From Pterois miles (lineage: Eukaryota; Chordata; Actinopteri; Perciformes; Scorpaenidae): 64,000 bases of DNA. Location: positions 6,594,501-6,658,500 of the forward strand of contig CAMQGK010000144.1 of assembly GCA_947000775.1 (NCBI GenBank), read 5' to 3'. The position numbers were made by a program, and so were the translations under genes. This document shows positions 36,150-48,200 of this stretch, in pieces (positions within the stretch are counted from its first letter, which is position 1; every line of letters begins with the position of its first letter). The notes under the pieces are model-generated. The model was not told the DNA's origin. It ran no database searches and saw only the letters and a program-made list of their open reading frames with translations.

Positions 36150-36571
36150 ACGGGGAAGAGGAGGAGTGGGACACCCTGAAATAGACTCAAATTAGTCTGA
36201 ATCTGGTTGATTTCACCGCTGCTGAGTTGTCGCAGTTATTTTTTATCAGCCACTTTATTTGCCCCCTCAGGAGCGTCGACAGGGCGGTGATAAGTTTGCA
36301 GAAAAGTTATTTTTTTCATCATATTAAGCGACTTTTCTGATGATGTTGACAGGAGTCACACCAGCACAAACAGTCTTGACTGGTATTATTGAGATACTGC
36401 TGGTCTGCTGCTGAAGTTTCGGGTCACCTGAGGAGATATCTCACTTCCTCATCGGGACTTTATGTGTTATGCGCTTCGACATCAACTGTCGGTTATTTAT
36501 TTCGTGAATGGGGATTTGTCTGCGTCGGGCAGCAGCTGAATCACCTGTTATTGATTCAAACTTCTAAACAG
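36150..36571 (+). other. csk: Probable csk non-coding first exon
   Basis: GC-richer than its surroundings and ends at a good donor (AAACAG/GTAAGAG at 36571/36572). The csk ATG is 8.7 kb downstream, and vertebrate CSK genes have non-coding 5' exons, so this is the likeliest first exon. The 5' edge is not determinable by eye. Confidence 0.45.
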
Positions 36572-37080
36572 GTAAGAGTTTTATTTTGAAATGTAGCAGT
36601 GAAGCTGTTGTGCTGTTATATCTTTCTGAAATAGAGCCAACCTGCAGGTTATCAGCTTGTTCTTCATGTTATCTTATTGTACAGTAAATGACTGCTGTGA
36701 TGAACTTTATCAGGAAGTATTGTTTTTTTTTTTTTTTGGAGCCTGTGGCAATACATAACAAGCTTTCACTTATCAATTCATATACTTGCTTTTATATGAC
36801 GAGTGCAGCTCAAAGTGCTTTACAGTAAAGTAAAAATAGGCTTTATAAATATGTGGTTTGCTTATAACATCCTCCTTCCACTTCCTCTGCCTTTTGGGGT
36901 GCAGCAGCTGCAACTCTGTAAACTGCTCTGTCACAACAGTATGATATTGATAACGATCATTATCTGCTGATTCAAAGTGGTGCAACAGTCACAGTTGCTG
37001 CAGTATTTGACAGTTTTGACAGTTCAGCTTGTTACTGACTGTAAAACTGGCTGCACTTTGCAGGGATGTTTCAAGTTTAT

Positions 37081-37412
37081 TAAGAAGAAGAAGAAGATAT
37101 TCCTTTATTAGTCCCACGAGGGGAAATTCAATTTTTTTCACTCTGTTGTTAACTTATACACGGTACATGCAGACCCGAACACACACATGCACAAACATGC
37201 AACAATGGAGAGATGTCAGAGTGATGGGGCTGCTCCTGACAAGCGCCCCGAGCAGTTGGGGGTTTGGTGCCTTGCTCAGGGGCACTTCGGCAGTGCCCAA
37301 GAGGTAAACTGGCACCTCTCCAGCTACCAGTTCACACTCAGTTCTTGGTCCATGTCGGGACTTGAACCGGTGACCCTCCGGTTTCCAAGCCAACTCCCTA
37401 CAGACTGAGCTA
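37081..37412 (-). mobile_element. tRNA-derived SINE, copy 2
   Basis: Same body as copy 1, with a longer (TTC)n tail (seen as AAGAAGAAGAAG on +). The head stops at TAGCTCAGTCTG, so the first bases are lost. Lies in csk intron 1. Confidence 0.85.
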
Positions 37413-37532
37413 AAGCAAACGAAGCTGTCTTTGAGTCTCATGATTCCTTTAACGGCGCTCATTATTTAAATTTAAATCACACAAGCAAGCAAAATGAGAA
37501 AGAATGAAACCGTGAAAGTTAAGATGTAGGGC

Positions 37533-38061
37533 TTAAAGCTGCAGTAGGCAGAATATTTTTGGCATCATTAGGTAAAAAATCCATAATAACCTTTCAGCAT
37601 GTTGTAATTCAAGAGCTCTGAGAGAAAACTAGACTTCTGCACCTCCTCATGGCTCTGTTTTCAGGCTCCAAATAGCCTAGCCCCTGATGGGGGACTTTGA
37701 CCAATCACAGGTCATTTCAGAGAGAGCGTACCGATTGGCTCAGCTGTCAATCACTTGCTAACACCGATCAAACGGTCAAACTAGGCCTCTTTGAGCAAAC
37801 ATGAATCTATAATCTGTTACTGTAATGTCTATTTCTCTCCTTAAATGTGTTCAGAAACATCTTCTAGCTACTGTTTAGCTGTAAAATGAGAAAGTTTGCT
37901 CCAGCTGGTGGGCGGAGCTTGGTATTTCCTCAACTGATTTCAACATGGCTGCCAGCCAGGTCACAGATTTTCTCATTTTAGAGCTACAAGATGTGTCTGA
38001 AAACATTTCAAAATAACTTTTTAGATCATATTTGCTCCAATTATAACCACTGTTGCTTTAA
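37533..38061 (+). mobile_element. TTAA-flanked MITE family C, copy 2
   Basis: Begins TTAAAGCTGCAGTAGGCAGA and ends CACTGTTGCTTTAA. Shares most of its body with the copy at 27.4 kb but lacks about 190 bp of internal sequence. Confidence 0.75.
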
Positions 38062-38226
38062 ATATAAAGATACATAAATGTAAAATAAGTAATTTAAAAT
38101 TTGTGGAAGACAATATTTCAGTGGATAAACAGAATATAAATTGGATGTGTAATTTGCAGAGGGCTTATTATGAAATGGTAATGCCACTCAGTTTTGCTAT
38201 TACTCTTTCTCATTTAATCTGTCATT

Positions 38227-38281
38227 AGAAGAAGAAGAAGAAGATATTCCTTTATTAGTCCCACAGTGGGGAAATTCAGTT
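38227..38281 (-). mobile_element. Orphan SINE/LINE 3' tail fragment
   Basis: On the - strand: GAATTTCCCCACTGTGGGAC, TAATAAAGGAATATC and a (TTC)n run. No tRNA-derived head is attached. Confidence 0.6.
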
Positions 38282-39649
38282 AGAAAACAACTAATAAAAC
38301 ATTTGGACAATCCACCAATGTATCAAAAAGAAAAAAGTCTGAAAAACTGTAAAGAGTGATGAAGCTGGTGAAACCACAGCAAAGCATACCCTGCTATCCT
38401 GTAATGTGTCATGCATGGCTGCATCAGCAGAGCAGCATTGCACTGCATGGTGTGTGCAGAAAGCACCTCAGCAAGGAAGTGTGTCTCCACTAGTGCTCAG
38501 CTTTGCCTTACATGGTGTTTTTTTTTAAGCGTTTACTTAGTAAAATCGTCATTTACCCAAAGTGCAATATGTGTCAAGACCTTCGCTGTGTTGTTGGAAC
38601 TTTGGATAGATGTAAAATGCAAAGTTTGTGTCAGTGTCTGGATGCCAAATTAAGGGGGATTTTCCCCTGACTGACAATCATTCATTTTCTCTTCCTCTTA
38701 CTTTGAAGATGGCCTTGTTTTTCAGTGTTAGGTTTTGTATTTATTTATTTATTTATTTATGATAAGGAGGTTTTATATCCCTGTCATTTGCTGTCATGCT
38801 TTGTATCACTGAGCCTCACAGGCAAAACTGACCGTCATTAAAGTGACACAATGACGGCTTGTGCTGCAGGGCCTACCACTGGACTCGTACTTCCTGTCTT
38901 ATATCCTGCAGACAGTTGCCTCACTGAGCTGTGCTGCTGCACCAGAGTCCAGCTGTTGTCCCAGAGGCAGAGGTGATTTCCTCCTCTGAGGTTTCTCAAG
39001 AACATCTGCAGGCCTTCAGACCCAGCTGGGTAAACTGTTGGTGCGCGCTCTTTCTCTTTCTGTACATTTCTCACCACTCGGTGTGTTGGTTTGTGTATCT
39101 GCTAGATAACAGCTCAGGGGACATGAAGAGAAATCATTGTTTCCTTCTCCCTACACTTGGCCCTGCCACCCTGCTACTGTAATGGTGATGATAACAGGGC
39201 AGCAGCATCAAAGCAGTCACAGAGCATCCTGAGACTGGACGGTCGGGATGAGGGGCAGATTACCCAGAACCCCACGCTGCTGCGCTTAGAGGAGGGATGC
39301 AGGAGCACACAGACATGATGCTCATTGTGACATTCTTATTACAGGATATCCTGTGGTGGAAGAAGTATTCAGATTATTTACTTAAATAAAAGTACCAGAA
39401 CATTATTTTAAAAACAATCCTCTATTCAAAATACCACTTAAGTAAAAGCGAAGAAGTACTATCAGCAAAATACAAGTATCAAAAGTAAAAGTACTCGTTA
39501 CATAAATAAGTGGCTTGTGTGATTGATATATTATCAATATTGATGCATCAATGTGTAAGCAGTATTTTACTGTTGTAGCTGATTAAAGTGGAGCTACTTT
39601 TATCTACTTTATATACTATTAGGTAGTTTCATGAAGGGGTTCACAGTGC

Positions 39650-39916
39650 TATCGATGCAGAAAGAAAGCATAACTTCAGTCAACTAAGATGTCTTTAGTC
39701 GATTAGTCGTTATTTATGCTTTTTTCAAGATGAATGATTTAATTTTACAAAATTTATGAGCATATCTCTGGCAAACACAAGATTTAAAGTGGTGCTTTTG
39801 TGTGACCTTTGCGGAGAAACTCAGTTTTACATATCTGTCGATTAAAACTACTAATCTATTCAGCAAATTCGTCTGTTAATTGACTAAGAATTACTTAAGC
39901 TGAGGACAGCCCTAAC
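39650..39916 (+). mobile_element. Short repeat ending GGACAGCCCTA, copy 1
   Basis: Shares TCAGTCAACTAAGAT, AGTCGATTAGTCG-like text and the GGACAGCCCTA end with 47.14-47.35 kb. Non-autonomous; superfamily uncertain. Confidence 0.5.
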
Positions 39917-39965
39917 ATGTTTTTGGGGACTTTGTGCCTTTAACACTTATTTATGGATCAGTGAG

Positions 39966-40409
39966 TGACATTTAGGGGGATCTATTGGCAGAGATGGAAT
40001 ATCAAATTAATAAGAATATTTTCTTTAGTGTATAATCACCTGAAAATAAGAGTTGTTGTGTTTTCTTTCCCTTAGAATGAGCCGTTCTTATCTATATAGG
40101 GAGCGGATCCTCTTCACATAGTCTGCCATGTTTCTACAGTAGCCCAGAATGCACAGAATGGACAAACAAAACACTGCTAATTTTTCCTGCCTCGGCTGGA
40201 GTCGATAACATTACTTGCTGCCACTGATGCTGTTCTCTCTCTCATGCTTCACCACTCACTTCCCACATACACACACACTGTGCCAAGCTTACAACTCTTA
40301 CATTTTTGCGTCGGCCACCACAGAAATCCTAAATATTTGGCACACGAGAGAAGTTGTAATCTTCAACCTCACTGCTAGATACTGCCAAATTCTACACACT
40401 GCTCCTTTA
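39966..40409 (+). mobile_element. MITE family A, copy 4
   Basis: Starts CATTTAGGGGGATCTATTGG and ends TTCTACACACTGCTCCTTTAA. The centre is shortened relative to copies 1 and 3. Confidence 0.7.
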
Positions 40410-40786
40410 AATGAAACCATCTAAGATGTTATGAGGGGAATATCTCTCTGGTGGAACTGCTAACAACTCATAAAATGTGACAAGGGGCCCCAAGTAGACA
40501 CTGCTTCTTTGTAAAGGGTCATGAACCAAAACAATTTGGAGCCACTGGTTTCAACTTTAACAAGGCATTTTATTTTATAAGTTTATTTGACTTTTTTTAT
40601 ATAAAAATGTAATGAGTCAATCTAGCTAACAGATACATATGTAGGGGAGTGAAAAGTGCAATATGTCCCTCTTAAATGTAGTATATGTAGTATAAAAAGG
40701 AGCCTAAAATGGAAATACTCTAGTACAACTACCTCAAAATTCCTCTTAAGTACAGTACTTGAGTTAATGTACTTTGTTGCTTTCCA

Positions 40787-42870
40787 TGACTTAGGATATA
40801 TTTGAAGGTTAGTTTTTAAACATTTCAATTTTTTGATAAACTAATTTTAAAATCAGTCCACACAGGACCGCCAGCCATCCTCACTTCATCGTATCCCAAC
40901 AGTTTTTCAAGACCTTGCATGATCAGCATTCTCACCTCTGCAGATAGTCGAGGGAGTGGCAGATTTAAACATGACCAAAGTAGATATTTCTACATTCCTG
41001 TCCTGTCTTGCTTTGTGCAGTCAGGCTGCCACTGAATTTGTACAGTTTAGACTGCGACTGACTTACACAAGACGAGAGAAAATGAGTCAAATGTTGATCA
41101 ACCAGTTTGGTTTGAACAATAGGATTGTTATGGATGCAAGAATATGCCAAATCAGAGTATTATAGCTACATGAGCTATGTGTGAATGTGACACCTCTATT
41201 TATTGGTGACTTGTTACATTTGGAGTAAGGTTGTGCTCTGTCCTGACTTCACTCACATTCGGTCTGTCACTGAATTTGCTGGTTTCCGGTTGCTTTCAGT
41301 AGCTTATGTCAGGCATCACTTTTCCTGTAGAAGACGATACCTGTCAATCAGATGTACTAATCCACTGTTTGCAATCGCTGTATCATGCCATCATTAGGTA
41401 TGAGGCTATTTTTTATCTATGTTTTAAAAAATGAATTCACATGTTACTGACAGAGCAGCAGACACGATTTGATGGTACTCGCTGACTAAAATGCAAAGTA
41501 CAATTTACAAATCCAAACCTGCAGAGCATTGCTGAAGCTACTCACTGGACAGACTGATGATGATGGACTCCTCAATTGGATAGGGGTCAGTAGAGGCCAT
41601 GGGGTCGGTAGAGACCCAACAGACTCACAATGCTAGCCTTGTTCGCTTCCTGAAAAGCGCAAGCTGAGCTTCCATGTTGAGCTCTCTGGAAATGGCAATG
41701 TGACACCATGACAGACTGAGTTCTGTCCCATTCAGTCAGCTGCTGGTAGCCTGCTGCTGAAATGCATTCAGTGTCCCAAAAGAGAGGAATTAAAAAGTGC
41801 TTCTTGTGTGTCGGCCTTGGCTCTATTGATCCATTCCTGACATGGTGAGATCATTTTGCTCCATCACAAAGGACTCTGCCCAGACACATTCTCCTCTGCA
41901 GTTGACAAATTCTCTTTTCAGAGCATCATGAGTGTGATATCCTGCTTTGAGTTATAACTCCTCTGAGATTTTAGATTTGATTTTTCGCCTAGCCACGCTA
42001 GCAGCATGGCTCTAGCGATGACATTGTCAGGCCACCACTTTAGTCCAGACCAGTGGGCTGCTTCTGGGTCTGAAAAGTGAAGGCAATGCTAAAGTGCCTT
42101 AAACTTGCATTCTTTCTAACAGCTGGCAGGGGGCGACTCCTCTGGTTGCAAAAAGAAGTCTGACTGCATAGAAGTCTATGAGAAAATGAGCCTACTTCTC
42201 ACTTGGTTTATTATCTCAGTAAACATTGTAAACCTGACTTTATGGTTTCAATCGCTAGTTTCAAATCTTCTTCAATACAGCATGATGTTCATTTAGTAAA
42301 TTATGGTCCCATTTAGAGTCAAATAGACCATAAAGTAGGGTATGCTTTGGGGCATGACTACCTTGTGATTGACAGGTTGCTACCACAGTGTTGTCCGGTC
42401 TGAGAGTTGTCGGTGTTTCCGTGTTTTCATGTTTTCATGTTTTTGTGTTTCGATCTTACAATTTTAACCCTTTCACAGTGTGTTTTCAGTTCATGAAAGT
42501 TAATTGTGCAGTAACATTGTTCACCTTCTTGTATCACTTCTGGTTGCAAATACTAATGATGGCGACGGCCAAATTACCGAACTTGAGGTTTCAAATCCGT
42601 AGTCCACAGACCAATGGGTGATGCCATGGTGCTTATGTCTGCTTTACAAACGACATTCATGGTCCCCACAGGATGATTCTTACTGACTTTAGTGATCCCC
42701 TGACTTTATCTCTAGCATCATCAGCAGTGTGACATTTGTGAGTCAGAGTGAAATGTCTTATCAACTGTTTAGATTAGATTATCAAGCTATTTGGTGCAGA
42801 CATTCATGGTTCAACTTTGGTGATCCCCCAACTCTTTATTAATAGTGGAGGAAGTGTTATGATATTTTAC
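40787..42870. other. csk intron 1, no feature recognised
   Basis: Non-coding. Short open frames carry no family signature. Confidence 0.4.
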
Positions 42871-42871
42871 T

Positions 42872-43176
42872 TTATGGTGCAATGTGAAGGATTAGGTAAT
42901 ATCTAGTGGTGAAGTTGCAGATTGAAACCAACAGAGTGTGTAGGAGAACTATGGTGGCCGATGTGAAAATGTGAATGTCCCTGTCTAGAGCCAGTGTTTG
43001 GTTTGTCCATTTTAAGCTACTGTAGAAACATGACGGCCGGCTCTGTGAAGAGGACCTGCTCCATATGTAGACATAAATTTCTATTTTCAGGTGATTATAC
43101 ACTAAAGAAAACAAACATATTAATATTATATTCCATTTCTGCCAATAGATCCCCCTAAATATTACACACTGTCCCT
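42872..43176 (-). mobile_element. MITE family A, copy 5
   Basis: Reverse orientation. On the - strand it begins AGGGACAGTGTGTAATATTT and AGGGGGATCTATTGGCAGAA, giving the best-preserved 5' end of the family. Confidence 0.75.
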
Positions 43177-43189
43177 AAGTAAAATTAGC

Positions 43190-43650
43190 AATACCACAAT
43201 AAAAGAATATTAAATTACAAGTAAAAGTACATACGTAATAGCAATAAAATATTCTTCAAGTATAAAAGTTAAGTACAGACTATAGAGCTAAAATGGACTC
43301 TGTTGTTTTTAATTATTATGTATTATGCTATAATCATTATCATCATCATTATTATTGATGTAGTAACAGTAAGCTGTATTTATATGTTTTTATATGTTGT
43401 ATGTGGATGTGGTGGAGCTAATTTTACTAATTTTTTATACTGTTGGTTTAATTTACTGTATAATGCATTGCATTATTTATGCTCATTATAGGTTTTTCAA
43501 ATCTTATTCTGGAAAGTAACAAGTAACTATACTGTAAGTGCTAAGTACATGTAGTGGAGTAAAGAGTATAAAGTGGCATACAAGTAAGATCAAAGAAAGT
43601 ACAAATAATAACTCAGAATTGAGTAAATATACTTACTTAATTACTTTAAA
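43190..43650. mobile_element. Partial relative of the 39.35-40.79 kb element
   Basis: Contains AGTAAAAGTAC, TAGTGGAGTAAAGAGTATAA and GAGTAAATATACTTACTTAA, matching the AAGTAC-rich ends of the earlier element. Confidence 0.4.
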
Positions 43651-45286
43651 CCGCTGTTTTTTTATTCACACAGCAGTTTTCAGTTTGGGGTCAGGATATC
43701 CTAGAGTGGTCGCAAGATGATTAATGGGATTGGAGAGAATCAAAAAATATTTCTTTTACACAATTTATGTTAACTTTTTTCTGACTTTTCTCTATGAAAT
43801 ATCAAATACTTTTAGCCTTCCAGGCCTCCGAACAGATTTTAGAAAGGAAAATCCTTTTGGTTGAACTGCTCATGTCTTATAGGCATTTTAAACCTGTGTT
43901 GAGGGGTCACCTGTCGCAGTTGGTTTGGTCTTCTCCACAATGAGCATTACAGCCTCAAAGCTCCACTAGCATGACTTTAGACTTTGTCTTCTTTCCCTGT
44001 TATAACCGTCTGCGGGTGTGAAATGTCAAAGTGTAACCGAGAAAAGATGGGTTTTGGATGAACGGCTGTAGAATAGGGAGGTCCTCGCTGGGTTGATGGT
44101 GGGCGTGGGAAATGAGTCCAGATCGACAGCTGCAGTACTCCATGGGGGACAACATCCATCTCATCCTCATCATACTGAATGATGACAGTTCCAGATGATG
44201 ACAGTCCTTTCTGGGACACATGAGAGTCTTTAGTCTCACATTTGGTGTCTGTGAAGAGGGTGGTCATTTATTTAAATGCTTATAGAGTGAAATCAGCAGA
44301 ATATTTGCTCATGTTTCTAAGAACCTCACCCTAATACATACAGGAAGTGGACAGCATAGTAATGGACATGTCTGAGGATGTGACCTCATGTAAAGCGACA
44401 GATCTATCAGAGCCAGGATTTTCCCTGAGCTCTGGCCATTGAGCCCCACCACCTCTCCATGGGAACTGATACAGGAAGAGAGGAAGTGGGGTTTTGGGAG
44501 GATTGAGAGGGGGGATGTTGAGCATGACTTCATCCATAGGTCATCATTTAGTTATAACGCCTCTGCTCTGATTTGTTGTGCATGTATCATGGAAACACTC
44601 CCCCTGGGTGAGTCAGGCCTAAGGTTACACGCAGTGGCTGCTGTATTGACGTAAAGAAACGCCGGGCTGGATGAGTCCCTCGAGCCTGGTCAGATCTCAC
44701 CACAAGTTTGCATTCCAGCTCTGAAGAGAGCTATCTTGATTGCTACCAGGTCCAAGTCATTGAGGCTTAGCTGGAGAACCAGTGTGTGTCCATTTTTGGT
44801 CAAAATGAACCTATATAGAAGACAAAGTAGATCTGCCTTTTATTCATCAGCTAGAATATTATCCTGAAATATACTTGAGTTATTATCCACCAGCACACTG
44901 AAGCCTTGTCTTCATGTACATACTGTTATCCTGCGTAATGGAAACATTCTGCTCCAGTTGTGAAAGTGTGATTTTAAAAAAAGAAGACTTGTTAGTTCTG
45001 CTTTCTGTATCAGAGAGTTATTTTTAACAACACTGTCTGATCTGACGCTACTCTATTGCGTTCTGATGACATTTGACTTGTTTACTATCCAAATTACCAT
45101 GCGCACCTACACAGCAAACCCACAAATCCTCTGACAATTTGTTTTGTGGTTTGGTATCTTTGAAGCAGGGCCATTATACTGACTTATGTTTCTCCTCTTA
45201 GGTGTTGAATGTGGGTGTGAGTGTCTACAAGCTCTAATGGTAGCAGTTACAAGACATAAGCTGTGAGAGGATTGAACTGCCTCACC

Positions 45287-48200
45287 ATGACAGAGGTCCA
45301 GGTAAGTTAGGCTTCCAGAGCCCATGCATGTCAGATACACATCGAAACAAGTCTGATGAGTAATTTACAAGACATTTGTTTACTAATAATGATGTGCCCA
45401 TATTCCCGTAGACTCCATGGCCACAGGGCACAGAGTGTGTGGCCAGGTACAACTTTAAAGGCACATCAGAGCAGGACCTACCCTTCAACAAAGGAGATGT
45501 CTTGACTATTATTATTGTCACAAAGGTAATGTCTCATGGTCCAACTTATGATCAGTTGATTAAAATATTTAATCAATAATTTATATCATAATTTTTTATC
45601 TGTTCAAAATGTACTTTAAAGGGAGATTTGTCAAGTATTTACTACTTTTATCAACATGGAGGTGGACAAATATTCTTTCTTTAAGCAAATGTATGTATAT
45701 ATTTGAAAAAAAAAATGAAAATCAATTAACAACACAAAACAATGACAAATATTGTCCACAGGTACTACATTTTGCATAAAAAATGTGCTCCAATCATAAC
45801 ATTGCAAACTGCAGCCCAACAGGCAACAACAGCTGTCAGTGTGTCAGTGTGCTGACTTGACTATGACTTGCCCCAAACTGCATGTGATTATTATAAAGTG
45901 GGCATGTCTGTAAAGGAGAGACTCGTGGGTACCCATAGAACCCGTTTACATTCACATGTCTTGAGGTCAGAAGTCAAGGGACATGCCAGTTTTTCCTTCA
46001 CTAAATTTAGCGCAAGGTTGTAGCATTATTTAATCTTTTTTGCCGCAAGCTAGTATAACATGGTTGGTACCAATGGATTTCTCAGGTTTTCTAGTTTCAT
46101 ATGATACCAGTATCTTCTAGATTTAAAACTGAGCCCGCTACAACCTAAAAATCACAACTTGCATTAATGCATTACATAAATTAGTGGCCTTAAAATGATT
46201 TTGTATTAATGCATTACTATCACGTTAATTCTGACAGCCCTAGTTCCTATAAATGTAGAGTTTTGCTTCTGAGTTCTCATGCAATATGTCTGTAGATATG
46301 AAAACACATGGAATGACTTCATGGTTATGTCTGCTACTCCACATTAATATTTCATTTTAACAATTTATGACATTTTTGTGTTTCAGGATCCAAACTGGTA
46401 CAAAGCCAAAAACTCTGCAGGTCGCGAGGGAACAATTCCAGCCAACTATGTTCAGAAAAGAGAAGGTGTGAAATTTGGAGGCAAGCTGAGTCTCATGCCG
46501 TGAGTACACAGATTATCGTGGTTGATCTAGTTCTGATGCCCATCTTTCATTTTCAAAGAAAGCAGGATAAGGTTTATGAATCTTCTGTCTATATCTCAGA
46601 AACTGCCACCACATCAGCTTTGTGTGGCATCTGCAGCGACGGCTAAAATAACTTTGCCCTCTTCCTCTGCCCTCTGTGTGGTTGCTGAAGGCAGATGGGC
46701 TATTCGTCGTGGCAGTGACGCCGTAGTTATGTGAATGGAGACCACAGTTGGGTCGGGCTGTGTTGTAATTGCAGTTCACTTGTGCCCATTTCCAGCTCAG
46801 TTTTGCATGAACTCTGCATAGTTTCCTGTTGTTTCTTTTCTATCTCAGACTGAAGCAATCTCACAAATCTCCCTGTTTGGCCACATGACGGGTTTCCGTG
46901 AGCATGTGAGTGAATGACAGGTTTATTTATAGAGCCCTTGATCACAAAATTATGTCTCAAATGACTTCACGAAGACAGACCTAAGACAACAACAACCAGT
47001 GGCAAACAAAACACATAAAGAAAGGTAAAATGAAACATAACATGACAAAATATAGCTGTTGCTGAAGACATAACAGCCCTACTTGAGCTACTCTTTTCTT
47101 CATCTACCCACTATTGACCTTAAATCATCACTTTTTGGTTTTGGTCTCAGTCAACTAAGATTTTTTTAGTTGATAAGTAATTTTACTTATGTTTTTTTCA
47201 TGCTCAATGACTTATTTCCAAGAAATGTGTGATTCTTTGTGAAGAAGCTTGTGGAGTTTTACAGATCTGCTGATTAAATCAATTAGTCAACAAAATTGAG
47301 AGTGTTAGTCCACTAACAATTTCTTTGGTTTAGGACAGCCCTACTATTTATTCATACAGAACAGTGTGGATGAGCATCCATTCTGTTGTTTACAGTTACA
47401 CTGAAACTTATATTAAAGAGGACCTATTATGTTTATATTTACATATTATATATCATATACTGGCTGTGCTGAAATGCTTCATTTGAGCCCCTGGATCTCC
47501 AGAATGTGTTTGATTTATTTGCATTAAGGTCCCTTTTCAGGTTAATAATTTAACATTGGGGGCGGCAGTAGCTCAGTCTGTAGGGAGTTGGCTTGGGAAC
47601 CGGAGGGTCACCGGTTCAAGTCCCGACATGGACCAAGAACTGAGTGTGAACTGGTAGCTGGAGAGGTGCCAGTTTACCTCTTGGGCACTGCCGAGGTGCC
47701 CCTGAGCAAGGCACCAAACCCCCAACTGCTCGGGGCGCTTGTCAGGAGCAGCCCCCTCACTCTGACATCTCTCCATTGTTGCATGTATATGGACCTGTTT
47801 GTGCATGTGTGTGTATAAGTTAACAGAGTGTAAAAATTGAATTTCCCCTAGCGGGACTAATAAAGGAATATCTTCTTCTTCTTCTAACATTATGAAGTGT
47901 ATTGGACAAGGGAAGATGAAAATGCATCAAAGGCTAATGGATAGTAGTCAGCACCGCAGGCACAAATGGATCCTAGCAGTACTTCCTTAGTAAATGAGAT
48001 TCAGTCTTGCTGCAGTCACTGCTTTTACACACTGATGTCTGTCTTAAAGCCTCTTAAACCAGTTAGCGGCCTCCATTCCAGTCCTGACAGAGGACATACT
48101 TTGTAAAATGATTACAACTTAATGCTCATTTTGGAGGCTGTAGTTTGCAGTGCTGTTGAACTGTATTATACTGAGTAACTGTGTTACACTTAGTGGTGTC

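Larger units (their letters stand above)
39354..40786 (+). mobile_element. Composite transposon in csk intron 1
   Basis: Starts GTGGTGGAAGAAGTATTCAG and ends CAGTACTTGAGTTAATGTAC then TTGTTGCTTTCCATGAC, which look like inverted ends with abundant AAGTAC/GTACTT. Two further repeats lie inside: one at about 39650-39916 (TCAGTCAACTAAGA to GGACAGCCCTA) and MITE family A copy 4. A partial relative is at 43.19-43.65 kb. Confidence 0.5.

Noticed and set aside
43977..44537. Overlapping - strand open frames in csk intron 1
   Set aside because: Some stretches look protein-like, but I found no matching exon chain, no family signature and no clear splice sites.
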